In this document: one piece after another, positions 4,246 through 5,012 of the stretch
How the letters are laid out: the number at the start of each line of letters is the position of its first letter
Position numbering within the stretch: position 1 is the first letter of the stretch
Assembly: GCA_030017815.1 (NCBI GenBank)
Contig: JASEGX010000086.1
Span: forward strand, 4,608-9,619
Source of the DNA: Thermodesulfobacteriota bacterium
Lineage (GTDB): Bacteria > Desulfobacterota > QYQD01
Direction: 5' to 3'
DNA: 5,012 nucleotides
Position numbers and translations under genes: made by a program
The notes under the pieces: model-generated
Seen by the model: only the letters and a program-made list of their open reading frames with translations
Told to the model about the DNA's origin: nothing
Database searches by the model: none

Positions 4246-4965
4246 TCATTTTATTTCAAAGGTCAAAGATGCGGAGAAATCCACTTTATGATTTGATACC
4301 ACCATCCATATCCCAGGTTGACTGATCCTTATATAAGCTACTCCCTCTTCATTAGATTTTGTGAAAAAAGGGAATGGCTCGTCCTCAGAGTAATAGCCTG
4401 CATAGGTGGCATACAAATATGTTGACAATGGCCTTCCTTCAAAAAGAAGCCTGACAGGGATAGCGTCACCGGGTTTTATCTCCTTCGGGTCTTTTAAGGG
4501 AACAATCTCAATCCGGTGGCCGAAGGGGCCGCTGATATTACTTTCCCCTTCACCGGCAGAGATAATCGATTTGGCATATTTTTCAGAGGCAACATGCTCC
4601 TTGTCGCCTTTTACCTTCCGGTAAGCGGTAACTACATATGTTCCTTTTTGGGCAGCGATGAACTCTCCAACCAGAGCGCCTGACCTTTCTCCTGTTTTAT
4701 CTTCCCATGTCTTTGTGATTTCTCTCTTCTGTCCGTCAGGTCCGAGATAAGAAAACTCTGCAAGGCCTTCTCTGCCGATCAGGATATCGTAATATGGGAA
4801 ATTGTGACCGAATACTGCCTTTACAGTAGCCTTCCTCCCTGCCTCTGGATAATAGTTATCAACATTAAGCCAAAGATCGTGGGCCACTACCGGTTCAGAA
4901 TTTACGAAGAAACAAACACATATCGAAAATATGCACAAAAAGAATTTCTGTCTATTTTTTCTCAT
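4246..4965 (-). CDS. DUF4198 (NikK/CbiK-type) periplasmic protein, first copy
   Basis: This 239-residue protein begins with a basic, Cys-containing signal peptide (about 1-28, cleavage after VVA), giving a mature N-terminus HDLWLNV. Family features are the HxLW start, Gly53-His54 (VFGHNFPYY), the GPFGHRIEIVPLKDP block (146-160) and IPVRLLFEGRPL (169-180), followed by a C-terminal beta region with EEGVAYIRI. Cysteines in the signal segment are not followed by a lipobox, so a soluble periplasmic protein is more likely than a lipoprotein. AAAGGAG lies 8 nt before the ATG. It is the first gene of the three-gene exported operon in this window and overlaps the next by the ATGA option. A segment rich in Tyr and acidic residues (about 188-198) separates it from its paralogue. 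The periplasmic Ni/Co role is inferred from the family. Confidence 0.8.
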   Translation of the reverse strand: MRKNRQKFFLCIFSICVCFFVNSEPVVAHDLWLNVDNYYPEAGRKATVKAVFGHNFPYYDILIGREGLAEFSYLGPDGQKREITKTWEDKTGERSGALVGEFIAAQKGTYVVTAYRKVKGDKEHVASEKYAKSIISAGEGESNISGPFGHRIEIVPLKDPKEIKPGDAIPVRLLFEGRPLSTYLYATYAGYYSEDEPFPFFTKSNEEGVAYIRISQPGIWMVVSNHKVDFSASLTFEIK

Positions 4966-5012
4966 AATAGCTGCTCCTTTTTAGATTTTAATTGTTAGTT
5001 TTCCGAATATTA
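4966..5012 (-). promoter_or_regulatory. Leader of the DUF4198 operon with strong ribosome site
   Basis: AAAGGAG (4974-4980) lies 8 nt upstream of the ATG at 4963-4965. The rest is AT-rich. All three minus-strand frames meet stops here, so any upstream gene ends at or before this stretch; one frame could hold a last few codons before TAA, but that cannot be judged from so little sequence. Confidence 0.6.

Noticed and set aside
5003..5012. TAATAT as a -10 box for the DUF4198 operon
   Set aside because: The matching -35 would lie outside the window, and AT-rich sequence gives such matches easily.

Overview
The window looks like a chromosomal stretch from a Gram-negative (diderm) bacterium. It encodes an LPS-heptose epimerase, a TonB/ExbB/ExbD energy-transducing complex and three exported proteins. 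A Desulfobacterota- or Nitrospirota-like source would fit the DUF4198/NikL-type proteins next to TonB genes, but that is inference; no marker gene fixes the taxonomy. Every gene I accept is on the minus strand, so the story reads from right to left. Base composition shifts visibly: the exbBD-tonB end is GC-rich and the right-hand 3 kb is AT-richer.

Right part (about 3030-4965): three exported proteins in one tight operon with two 4-nt ATGA contacts. Two are divergent DUF4198 (NikK/CbiK-type periplasmic) proteins. The third is a short protein with a signal peptide and a C-terminal membrane anchor that resembles NikL of nickel/cobalt ECF transport systems. All three are predicted to have a histidine as the first residue after signal-peptidase cleavage (HDLW, HHLW, HSVH), which suggests metal binding by the mature N-terminus. 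No membrane permease or ATPase is present in the window.

Middle (about 1685-2989): hldD (ADP-L-glycero-D-manno-heptose 6-epimerase) is followed by two very small metal-knuckle proteins. The first is a 51-residue protein with eight cysteines that starts with GTG inside the end of hldD. The second is a 59-residue two-knuckle zinc ribbon whose Shine-Dalgarno overlaps the stop of the first.

Left part (1 to about 1660): a stand-alone Fis-type helix-turn-helix protein lies upstream of exbB-exbD-tonB. The gap of about 150 nt before exbB holds a candidate promoter with a perfect TTGACA -35 box and three dyad symmetries. The exbB start is best moved to a TTG with an ideal Shine-Dalgarno. tonB begins with a GTG that overlaps the exbD stop and runs off the left edge; its visible N-terminus carries the SxxxH transmembrane motif.

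A possible link, stated as inference: a TonB complex would energise uptake of a metal or metal complex across the outer membrane, and the DUF4198/NikL proteins could handle the metal in the periplasm. Shared strand and proximity are the only evidence here that the two halves belong together.
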